Origin: Candidatus Sulfuritelmatomonas gaucii
Lineage (GTDB): Bacteria; Acidobacteriota; Terriglobia; Terriglobales; Acidobacteriaceae
Direction: 5' to 3'
Assembly: GCA_900290245.1 (NCBI GenBank)
Contig: OKRB01000085.1
Location: 24,133-88,132 of the forward strand
DNA: 64,000 bases
Below, piece after piece: positions 52,677-60,834 of this stretch. The first letter of the stretch is position 1. The number at the start of each line of letters is the position of its first letter. The notes beneath the pieces were generated by a model, which made no database searches, had not been told where the DNA came from, and saw only the letters and a list, made by a program, of their open reading frames with translations. A program made the position numbers and the translations under genes.

Positions 52677-54209
52677 ATGGGCAGCGTTCGCAGCGGTCCT
52701 GGAGTCTCGCCATCCACCGCGCCAAGCGGGCGGAGGCATGGAAAGCGCGTACCATCCGCGGCCGTTCCTGACCTCACTCACGACCGGCGCGAGCGCGCCA
52801 TCCTGGTGGGGGTGGCATTCGGGATTCGCCCGCGCGCCAACTACGCAAGCGCGTTGAGCGCACGAGCCGCGGAAGTGTGCCGGGAATCAGATCCGTCGGC
52901 CGCCCCTCCGTCTCCGCCATCTCCTTCTCAACAAACCTCTCGCTTACAGAACTCCAGGAACCGCACAAACGGATCTCCGGACCTCGGCGCCGAAGAATCT
53001 CTCGCGGAGTTTCGCGAGCTCCTCTTGAGCGCCGGCGGTCAGGTCGTCGCTGAACTTATGCAGCGCCGCCCCAAGCCCGATCCGGCCACGCTCATCGGCT
53101 CCGGCAAAGTGGAAGAGATCGCCGGCATCGCGGCCTCCACGCAAGCTGACCTCGTTCTCTTCGATCACGACCTCTCGCCCACGCAACTGCGCAACCTCGA
53201 GGCCGCGTTGCGTTGCCGCGTCCTCGATCGCACGCAGCTCATCCTCGACATCTTTGCTCGCCACGCCCGCACCCGCGAAGGCCAATTGCAGGTGGAACTC
53301 GCGCAGCTCGAGTACATGCTCCCGCGCCTCACCGGCCGCGGCAAAGCCATGTCGCAATTAGGCGGCGGCATCGGCACCCGCGGGCCCGGCGAAACACAGC
53401 TCGAAACCGACCGTCGCCGCATTCAGCGCCGTATCGATCAACTCAAGCTCGACCTTGAAGGCGTCCGTCGCGTGCGCCGCCAGCAGCGTCAGCGCCGCGA
53501 AGCCGTTCCCGTCCCGACCGTCGCGCTCGTCGGCTACACCAACGCGGGCAAAAGCACGTTGTTCAACTGCGTCACCGGTGCGCAGGTGCTTTCCTCGTCC
53601 CGCATGTTCGCCACGCTCGACCCCAAATTGCGCGCCGTTGAACTGCCCAGCCGCCGGCGCGTGCTGCTGTCTGACACGGTCGGCTTCATCCGCAATCTTC
53701 CCCACACGCTGGTCACCAGCTTTCGCGCCACGCTCGAAGAAGTCGAGCAGGCTGAAGTACTCATTCACGTGCGCGACGCTTCATCAAGCTATGGCGAAGA
53801 GCAAAAAGCCCAGGTCGAAAAAGTCCTTGGCGAGCTCGAATCTCTTGCCAAGCCCCGCATCGAAGTCCTGAATAAAATCGACCTGCTCTCTGAAGACGAG
53901 CGCGCGGCCTTGCTGTCTCGCACCAACACCTGCCCAAAAGGTGAAAGCGCGGTAACGCCCGCGTCGGCGCTTACCGGCGAAGGTGTCGAGTCTCTCCTCG
54001 CCGCCATCGACGCCGCTCTGCGCTCCGATCCCGTCGTTGATGCAGAATTCCGCATTCCGCAGCACGAAGGCGCTGCGCTCGCAGCCGTTGAAGCCGGCAT
54101 GATCATTCACACCCGCGAATACGAGGGCAACCTTGTCCGCCTCACGGTCAGCGGCCCGGCCTCACTCGTTGGCCGCATGCGCCGTTTCCGCGCAGAAAAA
54201 TCCGCGTAG
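52677..54209 (+). CDS. hflX: GTPase HflX
   Basis: 510 residues from ATG 52677 (GGGCGAGG upstream); TTG 52656 is an alternative. The N-terminal HflX domain carries the family signature [20 protein letters not shown]. The G domain has G1 [13 protein letters not shown]3 [11 protein letters not shown] and G4 NKIDLL. The first 40 residues before ERAILVGV and a proline-rich stretch (about 75-100) look like a variable extension. HflX binds the ribosome and can split or rescue stalled or damaged 70S ribosomes. It is likely co-transcribed with hfq. Confidence 0.93.
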   Translation: MGSVRSGPGVSPSTAPSGRRHGKRVPSAAVPDLTHDRRERAILVGVAFGIRPRANYASALSARAAEVCRESDPSAAPPSPPSPSQQTSRLQNSRNRTNGSPDLGAEESLAEFRELLLSAGGQVVAELMQRRPKPDPATLIGSGKVEEIAGIAASTQADLVLFDHDLSPTQLRNLEAALRCRVLDRTQLILDIFARHARTREGQLQVELAQLEYMLPRLTGRGKAMSQLGGGIGTRGPGETQLETDRRRIQRRIDQLKLDLEGVRRVRRQQRQRREAVPVPTVALVGYTNAGKSTLFNCVTGAQVLSSSRMFATLDPKLRAVELPSRRRVLLSDTVGFIRNLPHTLVTSFRATLEEVEQAEVLIHVRDASSSYGEEQKAQVEKVLGELESLAKPRIEVLNKIDLLSEDERAALLSRTNTCPKGESAVTPASALTGEGVESLLAAIDAALRSDPVVDAEFRIPQHEGAALAAVEAGMIIHTREYEGNLVRLTVSGPASLVGRMRRFRAEKSA

Positions 54210-54232
54210 CCTTCGGAAAGGAATTATGGGAT

Positions 54233-54280
54233 TGTCATCCTGAGCGAGGTCGCTCGAATTTTTTGCGAGCGACGAGTCGA
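54233..54280. repeat. TGTCATCCTGA-family repeat with a hairpin, convergent intergenic copy
   Basis: TGTCATCCTGAGCGA (from 54233) is followed by a hairpin GTCGCTCG (54249-54256) with CGAGCGAC (54266-54273), then GAGTCGAAAGA. The loop contains TTTTTT. It lies between the convergent hflX and VOC genes, so it may act as a terminator on both strands. Confidence 0.7.
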
Positions 54281-54318
54281 AAGACATGCTACTTCCTTTT
54301 ATAGGTGCCAGTAACAAA

Positions 54319-54636
54319 TTACTTCGTCAGGTTGTAAATCAGCCCGTAGGGGTCCTTCACATAGCAGCGAGGAAATTCCGGCTCATCTTTCACGATCTCG
54401 CATCCACTCGCCACCAACCGCGCCTTGGCCTCTTCCACGTCAGCCACTGTCACCTCCAGCACAGGGCCAAGCGCCGGTCCCTCTTCAATAAACAGGTTGA
54501 TGTGGTCCCCGTGCAGGTCAATCCACCGATCATGCTCACCGGTGATTGTGAAGCCCAGTTCCTTCACATAGAAGCCCGCCGCTGCCTTCGGATCCAGCGC
54601 TTGTATCAGAATGTCTGTGCCGAATGTATTTGCCAC
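54319..54636 (-). CDS. VOC-superfamily (glyoxalase/bleomycin-resistance-like) protein
   Basis: 105 residues from GTG 54636 with GGAG upstream. The fold is visible as a beta-alpha-beta-beta-beta module: TDILIQALDPKAAAGFYVKE, LGFTITGEHDRWIDL, PVLEVTVADVEEAKARLVASG and a C-terminal RCYVKDPYGLIYNLTK. The single module suggests a homodimer, with a metal site from both chains. The enzyme activity, whether lyase, dioxygenase or binding protein, cannot be determined. It stands alone between hflX and rluB. Confidence 0.82.
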   Translation of the reverse strand: MANTFGTDILIQALDPKAAAGFYVKELGFTITGEHDRWIDLHGDHINLFIEEGPALGPVLEVTVADVEEAKARLVASGCEIVKDEPEFPRCYVKDPYGLIYNLTK

Positions 54637-54686
54637 ATGGTCTCCTCATAAGCCGCAGACAGACAAAGGGGCCATTCGCCTGCCGT

Positions 54687-56921
54687 TCAACCCCGCTTCC
54701 AACCGCCGCGCTGCCCGCCGGGCCGCGAGAATCCGGGCTTTCGGTCGCGCCCGCCTTGGCCACGAAACTTGCCAAACCCTCCCGGCTTCGCGCCAAACTT
54801 CGCACCCGTCTGAAAGCCCTTGCTCTTTCCGCCTTCGAACCGTGGCTTTCCCTCGCCGGCCCGTTCGAGGGCTGGCCGCTCTCCGCGTCCGAACTGCGGC
54901 CTTTCACTTCGCGGGAAAGCCGGCCGCTCACCGCGTGGCGGAAATGGCTTACGCCGCTCGCCATCGAAGCGGCCTCCTCCACCCTCACGCCGTGGACCAC
55001 CCTCACGCCGTGGACCGCCCTCGCGCCGCGGAGGCCCGCTAAATCCCGGCTTCTTGAAACCTGGCTTCGCACCAAACGGGCGCTGCCCTTCGCGCCGCCC
55101 ACGGTCGCCCCAAGCCTGGGGTCCTCGCGGACCGCTCTCCATCCGTGGCGAAGAGTTTTCGCCACCACGAAAGGGCTTCCCTCCGCCCTGAAACGGCGCC
55201 CCACCGCGCTCGCGCCGTTCTCCGCCGCCAAACGGCCTTCTCTCTCCACGTTCGCGCCGTTCTCCACCTGCAAACGGCCTTCTCTCTCCGCGCTCGCGAA
55301 ACTCCCGGTCCCGCGGCTGCCATTCCTTCTTCGGTTCACGCGCCGGGCCCTGACCCTGCGGACGTTCACCTTGACCCGCCGGACGATCACCCGGCCCCCA
55401 AGGCTTCTGCCCGCGCTGTTCCTTCCGGCCGAATTGTCCCGCTGGCCTCTCAAAGCGCGGCTTCGCAGCCTGGTTGCGGCGTTCGCGGAATTTGCCGCGC
55501 TTCTCCGCCGCAATCCCTGCCTCCTTCGGCAGCACCCGGTCAAGATTCACACGCCGCGGCTTGATCTTGCCCTCAGCGGTCAATCGCAGAGCGTTCACTT
55601 CATCCGTCGACAGCTCGCGCATCTTCCCCGGCTCCACGTCCAGCACGAGCGGCCCGTATCCCACGCGCCGAATCTTCTCGGCAAAATGTCCGATGGCCGC
55701 GAACATCTTGCGCAACTCGCGGTTTCGTCCTTCGGTCAGCACCACCTCATACCAGGGGTTGTCGCCATGGCGTACCTGATGTACTCGCGCCGGCGCCGTC
55801 TGCACATGCTCCGAGCCCTTCTCGCCCCTCTCGATCGCCAGACCGCCGCGCAGCCGCTCCAGTTCCGCCTCGCTTGGTTGTCCAGCAACCTTCACCAGGT
55901 ATGTCTTCTCCACTCCCGATCCGGCCTTCGTCAGCAAGTTGGCCAGCTCGCCATCGTTGGTCATCAACAACAGGCCTTCGCTCTGGTAGTCGAGCCTTCC
56001 CACCGGATACACCCGTTCCTGCATCTTCGCGAAGAACTTCATCACCGTAGGCCGGCCTTCGGGATCGCTCACCGTGGTCACGAAGCCCTTCGGCTTGTTC
56101 AGCAGGAAATACCTGTGCCGCTCCGCGCCATGCAGCAGTTTTCCGTCCACGCGAATATGGTCGCGCGCAGCATCGGCCTTGCTTCCCAACGTTGTCACCA
56201 CTTGCCCATTCACCATCACGCGGCCCGCTACGATCATCTCTTCCGCGCGCCGGCGGCTGGCAACTCCAGCCTTCGACAAAATCTTCTGCAGCCGTTCGAG
56301 CTTCCCCGGTTCCCGCGCCTCGTCCGCACCTGCAAAGTCAGCCGCGGCCTCCGTATCTGTCGCCGCCGCCGCGTCCTTCGCCGCTTGCCTTGCGCGTTCT
56401 TCCTTCGCCAGTCGTGCCGCTCCGCGCCCGGGTCCGGCTTCCAGGCCCGCGTCCATCGCCGCCAGGTTCGTGTCGGCCCGAAACGCCTCCATCTCCACCT
56501 TCGCGTGAGCTTTGGCTTCGCCCGTGTAGGTTCGGCCTTCGCCATCCGTCGTGTCCCCGACCGGATCAACAACCGGGTCGCCAATCCCATATCCGGCGAA
56601 ACTCACCTCAACTTTGGCTTTCGTCTTCCGAGCCTTCGTTGCCGGAGCTGCAGCCTTCGGTTTGGCCTCGCTCCCCTTTGAGGCGCGCTCTTTCACGCGC
56701 TCGACCGTCGGCTTGGCCCTTGTTGTGGCGGCCTTCACGCCCTTCCCGGGCTTGGCATTCGCAGCCCCTGCCTTGGCAGGCTTCGGCGTCGCCACTTTCT
56801 TTTTGGCCGCGGCCTTCTTCGTCTTCGCGCCGGTTTCTTTCGCCCGCGCCGCTGACTCCACTGAGGCAGACGCGCGCTTTGCCGCAGGCGCGGCCGATTT
56901 CCGTTTTACTTTTTCCGTCAT
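54687..56921 (-). CDS. rluB: RluB-like 23S rRNA pseudouridine synthase with long basic N-terminal and RG-rich C-terminal extensions
   Basis: 744 residues, far longer than the usual 240-300. Residues 1-100 are Lys/Ala/Pro-rich and resemble histone H1-type tails. Residues about 200-440 are the enzyme: S4 domain (KLERLQKILSKAGVASRRRA), HYFLLNKPKGFVTTV-like segment and catalytic Asp in YPVGRLDYQSEGLLLMTNDG. Residues 445-744 are Arg/Gly/Phe/Pro-rich with repeated RRERGERRPFGGG-like units, likely disordered and RNA-binding. The enzyme makes pseudouridine 2605 in 23S rRNA in E. coli. It starts 20 bp after scpB and GAGG precedes ATG, so the two form an operon. Confidence 0.88.
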   Translation of the reverse strand: MTEKVKRKSAAPAAKRASASVESAARAKETGAKTKKAAAKKKVATPKPAKAGAANAKPGKGVKAATTRAKPTVERVKERASKGSEAKPKAAAPATKARKTKAKVEVSFAGYGIGDPVVDPVGDTTDGEGRTYTGEAKAHAKVEMEAFRADTNLAAMDAGLEAGPGRGAARLAKEERARQAAKDAAAATDTEAAADFAGADEAREPGKLERLQKILSKAGVASRRRAEEMIVAGRVMVNGQVVTTLGSKADAARDHIRVDGKLLHGAERHRYFLLNKPKGFVTTVSDPEGRPTVMKFFAKMQERVYPVGRLDYQSEGLLLMTNDGELANLLTKAGSGVEKTYLVKVAGQPSEAELERLRGGLAIERGEKGSEHVQTAPARVHQVRHGDNPWYEVVLTEGRNRELRKMFAAIGHFAEKIRRVGYGPLVLDVEPGKMRELSTDEVNALRLTAEGKIKPRRVNLDRVLPKEAGIAAEKRGKFRERRNQAAKPRFERPAGQFGRKEQRGQKPWGPGDRPAGQGERPQGQGPAREPKKEWQPRDREFRERGERRPFAGGERRERGERRPFGGGERRERGGAPFQGGGKPFRGGENSSPRMESGPRGPQAWGDRGRREGQRPFGAKPGFKKPGFSGPPRREGGPRREGGPRREGGGGRFDGERRKPFPPRGERPAFPRSERPQFGRGERPALERAGEGKPRFEGGKSKGFQTGAKFGAKPGGFGKFRGQGGRDRKPGFSRPGGQRGGWKRG

Positions 56922-56941
56922 GGGAAAGCCTCGGTTCCTGA

Positions 56942-57985
56942 TTACTCGGGATCGCCCGGTGCGCGCTCGCCACTTTGTGTTGAGCCGTCTAGGTTAGATT
57001 CCGATTCCGGCGCGGGCTCATTCTGCTCGACACTAAGATCGGGGTTGAACTCCTCGGTCGCAGGCGCCGCCGTTTCCGCGTTCGCTTCCGATTCCGGCTC
57101 CTCCAGTTCGCTGGCGGCCATCTTTTCAAACTCCTCCATCGACGGCAGCTCAGAAACATCTTTCAACCCGAAGCGCAAAAGGAACTCGCGCGTGGTCTTA
57201 TAAAGAATCGGCCGGCCCACGACCGGTTTGCGTCCCGCCGTGGTGATTAGCTTGCGTGCCAGCAGCGACCCAAAAACCCCCGATGAATCCACGCCGCGAA
57301 TTTCGTTCACCTCCGGCGCTGTCACCGGCTGCTTGTAGGCAATCACGGCCAGTGTCTCCAGCGCCGGCATTGACAATTTGAGCGGCGGTTTCTGACTCTT
57401 CACAAACGAGCGCACCGCATCGTGGCATTCCGGCTTCGTAGCCATTCGATATCCGCCGGCAATCTCGCGAATCTCAATGCCGCGCCCGTCCGCTGCGTAC
57501 TCTGCGATGAGCTCGTCCAGCAGTTGCCTGATTACGGCGCGAACCTCGCGCTCGCGCAACTTCGCAGCCCGTTTTGCCTCCGCTTCGATCGCAGCCTCGT
57601 CCGTTGGTCCGGGTTCCGCAGCAGGTTCCGCGTTCGCTTCGCCGGTCTCAGGCAATGATTCCGTTTCTTGCGGAGCTAGCACAGAATCTTCTAGTCTCTT
57701 TGACTGCGAGCTCTCATCTTCAACGTCTTCGCCCGCAGCTTTGCTTTCCTCTCCCGCCTCGCCAGTTGCAACCGGCTCCAGCTCAAGGTAGGGAAAAGCA
57801 TCGTTGAGCTGCGACGCTGAATTCTGCGGCGTTTCCGGCGCCGCTTCGCGGACTTCCGCCGCCGCGGCATCCTGCTCGGCCTTCCACTCCAACGCTTCGT
57901 CAGCAAACAACGCGGCCAGTTGGGCCGGCATCACCGGCTCGTCAACGGCATAAATCACGGCTTCAAGCTTTGCTTTCAGGCTCAT
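56942..57985 (-). CDS. scpB: Segregation and condensation protein B, with an acidic insertion
   Basis: 347 residues from ATG 57985; the frame stays open upstream to 58840, but that part lies opposite the ankyrin gene and has no family motif. The start MSLKAKLEAVIYAVDEPVMP and the second half (RGIEIREIAGGYRMATK, LETLAVIAYKQPVTAPEVNEIRGVDSSGVFGSLLARKLI) are typical ScpB winged helices. Between them, about residues 35-145, an acidic Glu/Ala-rich stretch replaces a short loop, and an acidic tail follows residue 300. ScpB pairs with ScpA and Smc for chromosome segregation; scpA is not next to it. It is 20 bp upstream of rluB, a common pairing. Confidence 0.9.
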   Translation of the reverse strand: MSLKAKLEAVIYAVDEPVMPAQLAALFADEALEWKAEQDAAAAEVREAAPETPQNSASQLNDAFPYLELEPVATGEAGEESKAAGEDVEDESSQSKRLEDSVLAPQETESLPETGEANAEPAAEPGPTDEAAIEAEAKRAAKLREREVRAVIRQLLDELIAEYAADGRGIEIREIAGGYRMATKPECHDAVRSFVKSQKPPLKLSMPALETLAVIAYKQPVTAPEVNEIRGVDSSGVFGSLLARKLITTAGRKPVVGRPILYKTTREFLLRFGLKDVSELPSMEEFEKMAASELEEPESEANAETAAPATEEFNPDLSVEQNEPAPESESNLDGSTQSGERAPGDPE

Positions 57986-58231
57986 GTGCGCATCAGGCAC
58001 CCCGTCAGAACTCAGGCGCCATTCTGTATGGTACCGGATGTGCCTTTCCCTCTGCCTCTTTCCCCAACCTGGCGCCGCTCTTGCTTCCAAAATAGAAGCG
58101 CTGAATGCGCTTTTCTCCGAATCGCAATCCTGCGCACTCACCTCAAAGCAGTTCAGAACGACAATCACACCAGCCGCTGCGGCATACCGCGGTATTCTCA
58201 AACTCACTGCTCTCCCGCAGGGAGGTCCCCG

Positions 58232-58687
58232 ATGGATGAGTTCGAAAAGCTGATCGATGCTGCAAAGCGCGGTGCATTGGAAGACGTAAAGGTCATCGTT
58301 CGCGACCATCCGGCATGGGTCAGCCAGAAAGATGAAGAGGGTGCAACGCCCCTTCACTATGCAGCGCTTGGTGGGCATCGCCCCGTCGTCAAGTTCCTCG
58401 TGCAGCAAGGCGCGGCAGTCAACGCTACCGACTCGCAATTCGGGGCGACGCCTGCGGGATGGGCGATTGAGTATCTCCGCGAGATGGGCGCCTTTCTCGG
58501 GATCGAGCTTGCTGACCTCGCGTTCGCGATCCAGCGAGGCCACATCGATTGGGTTCGTCGATTCCTTCAGCGATTTCCAGCGCTTCGCCAAGCCAGCGAT
58601 ACCCAGGGCCGTCCCTTCAAACAACTCGCCGCTCAATCTGGCAATCCGGAAATCCTCCGATTGTTCGAATCGGATGCAGCCCAATAG
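58232..58687 (+). CDS. Ankyrin-repeat protein
   Basis: 151 residues from ATG 58232, with GGGAGG upstream. Residues 1-60 give a first ankyrin-like helix pair and a clear repeat DEEGATPLHYAALGGHRPVVKFLVQQGAAVNATD; a second, diverged pair follows (FGATPAGWAIEYLREMGAFLG) and a last one near DTQGRPFKQLAAQSGNPEILRLF. Ankyrin proteins mediate protein-protein contacts; the partner is unknown. There is no signal peptide. It is divergent from scpB over 246 bp, which shows no recognised site. Confidence 0.8.
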   Translation: MDEFEKLIDAAKRGALEDVKVIVRDHPAWVSQKDEEGATPLHYAALGGHRPVVKFLVQQGAAVNATDSQFGATPAGWAIEYLREMGAFLGIELADLAFAIQRGHIDWVRRFLQRFPALRQASDTQGRPFKQLAAQSGNPEILRLFESDAAQ

Positions 58688-58767
58688 TCCGGAACTCCGG
58701 CCAACCTGCGCGCAAACAAAAGGCGCCCGGCCCCGTCGGACGCCCTTCAATTTCAGAGCCCGGTCGC

Positions 58768-60387
58768 TCAGAAGAATGTATGGAACAGGAAGTAAAGCGC
58801 GCCCGAAAGCAGCGCTGCGGCCGGCAGCGTGAACACCCATCCCGCCGCGATATTCCGCACCGTCGACAAATGCAGTCCGCTGCCATTAGCGGCCATGGTT
58901 CCCGCCACGCCTGAGCTGAGGATATGCGTGGTAGAGACCGGCAGTCCCCACATGTTGGCGGCAAAGATCGTCACCATCGCGACAACCTCGGCGCTCGCGC
59001 CTTGCGCATAGCTCAGGTGCTGCTTGCCGATCCTTTCGCCGACGGTGATGACAATTCTCTTCCAGCCGACCATCGTGCCCAGGCCAAGCGCCAGCGCCAC
59101 TGCCACTTTCACCCAATTAGGAATGTACTTGGTGCTCTTATCCAGCTTGTTCTCATAATTTTTCAGCACGGCTGTCTCCGCCGCACTGAAGGCTGGGTTG
59201 TGCGCCTGCTCCATCTGCCGCAGAGCCGCGCCGGTCAAGTACATGTCGTTGCGTACATTTGCTTGGTCGCGCGCTGGAACCGACTTGAAGCTCTTGTATC
59301 CCACAACCTCATGATTCACTTCCTTCACCAGCAGGCCCACAGCCAGCAGGGTGTCGGGCTGGAACTGTTTCGTCTGGATGTACTTGGTCACCTCGGCGCG
59401 CGCATCCGGATCAAGAGCCACCTCCGGATTCACGTGCTGGTCGAGGATGTGCCCCGCCTGCTCTGAAGCGGCGATGAAGCTCTGCACCTCCATCGGGCTC
59501 ACAGCGTGATTCAGCGCGTATGCGGTGGGGACGGTCCCGATCAAAATCAGCATGATCAGACCCATACCCTTTTGCCCATCGTTCGAACCGTGAGAAAAAC
59601 TTACTCCGGAACAAGTCAGAAGCAACAATGCGCGAATCGGCCAGGGAGGCGGTTGATGATTCGTCGGAGCTTCATAAAGTGAAGGAAACTTGATCAGCCG
59701 CTTTGACACAAAGATCAAAAGCGCGGCCAGGGTAAATCCCAGGAGCGGCGATACCAACAGAACCTTGAAAACCTTGATCGCCTGCTGCCAATCCACGCCA
59801 GAGCTTCCCGAGTTCGGATTCATGAACTGATTAGCCAGCCCCACTCCAATGATCGACCCGACCATGGTGTGCGAGCTCGATGCCGGCAAACCAAACCACC
59901 ATGTGCCCAGATTCCAAAGAATTGCGGCGATCAGCAGCGCAAAGATCATCGAAAAGCCAGCGCCCGAGCTGACCTTGAGAATCAGCTCCACCGGTAGCAG
60001 CGTAATGATGGCGAACGCCACCGTGCCCGAAGAAAACAGCACGCCCGCCAGGTTGCAAAGTCCAGACCACACCACGGCAATGTTCGGCGCCAGTGAATTT
60101 GTATAAATCACCGTGGCCACCGCGTTCGCCGTATCGTGAAAACCGTTCACAAACTCAAACCCGAGCGCGATCACCAACGCCAGCCCTAGCAGAAGATAAG
60201 GCCAGATGCTCGTAACGGTCACACTGTCCAGATCTTTGGCGACGTGAACGCCGATGTAAGCCAGCCCGCTCAACAAGGCCAGCGCGAAGATCCACACACC
60301 GGCCTGGCTCGAATTTCTCTTAGGGCTGCGCTCAGTGAGGGAACGAGTCGATGAAATGACTGGAACTGCCGTCGCAAGATCGGCCAT
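58768..60387 (-). CDS. pit: PiT-family inorganic phosphate transporter
   Basis: 539 residues with about ten membrane helices and GGAG before ATG 60387. The two inverted PiT repeats are visible: ALGFEFVNGFHDTANAVATVIYTNS near residue 55, and SFSHGSNDGQKGMGLIMLIL near residue 265, plus GLPVSTTHILSSGVAG near the C-terminus. A long soluble loop of about 130 residues (about 290-420, including LDPDARAEVTKYIQTKQ) lies between helices. It takes up phosphate with a cation gradient. There is no PhoU-like gene beside it. The upstream region holds a possible promoter. Confidence 0.93.
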   Translation of the reverse strand: MADLATAVPVISSTRSLTERSPKRNSSQAGVWIFALALLSGLAYIGVHVAKDLDSVTVTSIWPYLLLGLALVIALGFEFVNGFHDTANAVATVIYTNSLAPNIAVVWSGLCNLAGVLFSSGTVAFAIITLLPVELILKVSSGAGFSMIFALLIAAILWNLGTWWFGLPASSSHTMVGSIIGVGLANQFMNPNSGSSGVDWQQAIKVFKVLLVSPLLGFTLAALLIFVSKRLIKFPSLYEAPTNHQPPPWPIRALLLLTCSGVSFSHGSNDGQKGMGLIMLILIGTVPTAYALNHAVSPMEVQSFIAASEQAGHILDQHVNPEVALDPDARAEVTKYIQTKQFQPDTLLAVGLLVKEVNHEVVGYKSFKSVPARDQANVRNDMYLTGAALRQMEQAHNPAFSAAETAVLKNYENKLDKSTKYIPNWVKVAVALALGLGTMVGWKRIVITVGERIGKQHLSYAQGASAEVVAMVTIFAANMWGLPVSTTHILSSGVAGTMAANGSGLHLSTVRNIAAGWVFTLPAAALLSGALYFLFHTFF

Positions 60388-60834
60388 CAGAAATCTCCAC
60401 GACGGCCGGAGAAATTCCGGGTCCGCCTGGGCCTCCGGCTGGAAGACTCAACAACGGTGCAACTTCTGAACTGAAATGGAGATGGATTTTGGCTGGAGAA
60501 AGACGATCCGGAGAATATGGCGTCCATAAAACCTCAACAACCGCAACGTTCCACGGTTGTTTACCCGGCGGTGAGGAAATTGAAACCGGGCTACAGCAAA
60601 GTCTACACCCGGCGGCCCAAACGGATGTGGAAGATCGCGGCCTTTACCCATGCTCACCGGTGAGCTCCGGTGACATCCGTCCTCGCATATCTATATGTAA
60701 CTAAATAACTTATAGGTTTCGCGATCCTGTTCTCAATTCTGGGACGGCGGCTCGACCACCCCTTGACGCAAGCGCCGCCAAAAACCATGCCTTCCAGGAA
60801 CTGGAGTCGCCTCATCTTGCCGAATCAAAATAAG
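60388..60834. other. Intergenic region between the phosphate transporter and the beta-glucosidase
   Basis: No gene is recognised. It contains the perfect 12-bp palindrome CTCACCGGTGAG at 60653-60664 and an AT-rich stretch at about 60690-60720 that could be the transporter promoter read on the minus strand. A pair of complementary CAACCG/CGGTTG arms is near 60540-60560. A Pho-box pattern is not evident. Confidence 0.45.

Noticed and set aside
54624-56681. A 685-codon open frame on the plus strand opposite rluB, and a 335-codon minus-strand frame at 54536-55543
   Set aside because: Both are shadows of the Arg/Gly/Pro-rich, high-GC rluB extensions. Neither shows a protein family pattern, and rluB itself has clear motifs in the true frame.
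57986-58840. An N-terminal extension of scpB by about 285 codons
   Set aside because: It would cover the oppositely oriented ankyrin gene, which has its own Shine-Dalgarno and repeats; the ScpB family begins at MSLKAK.
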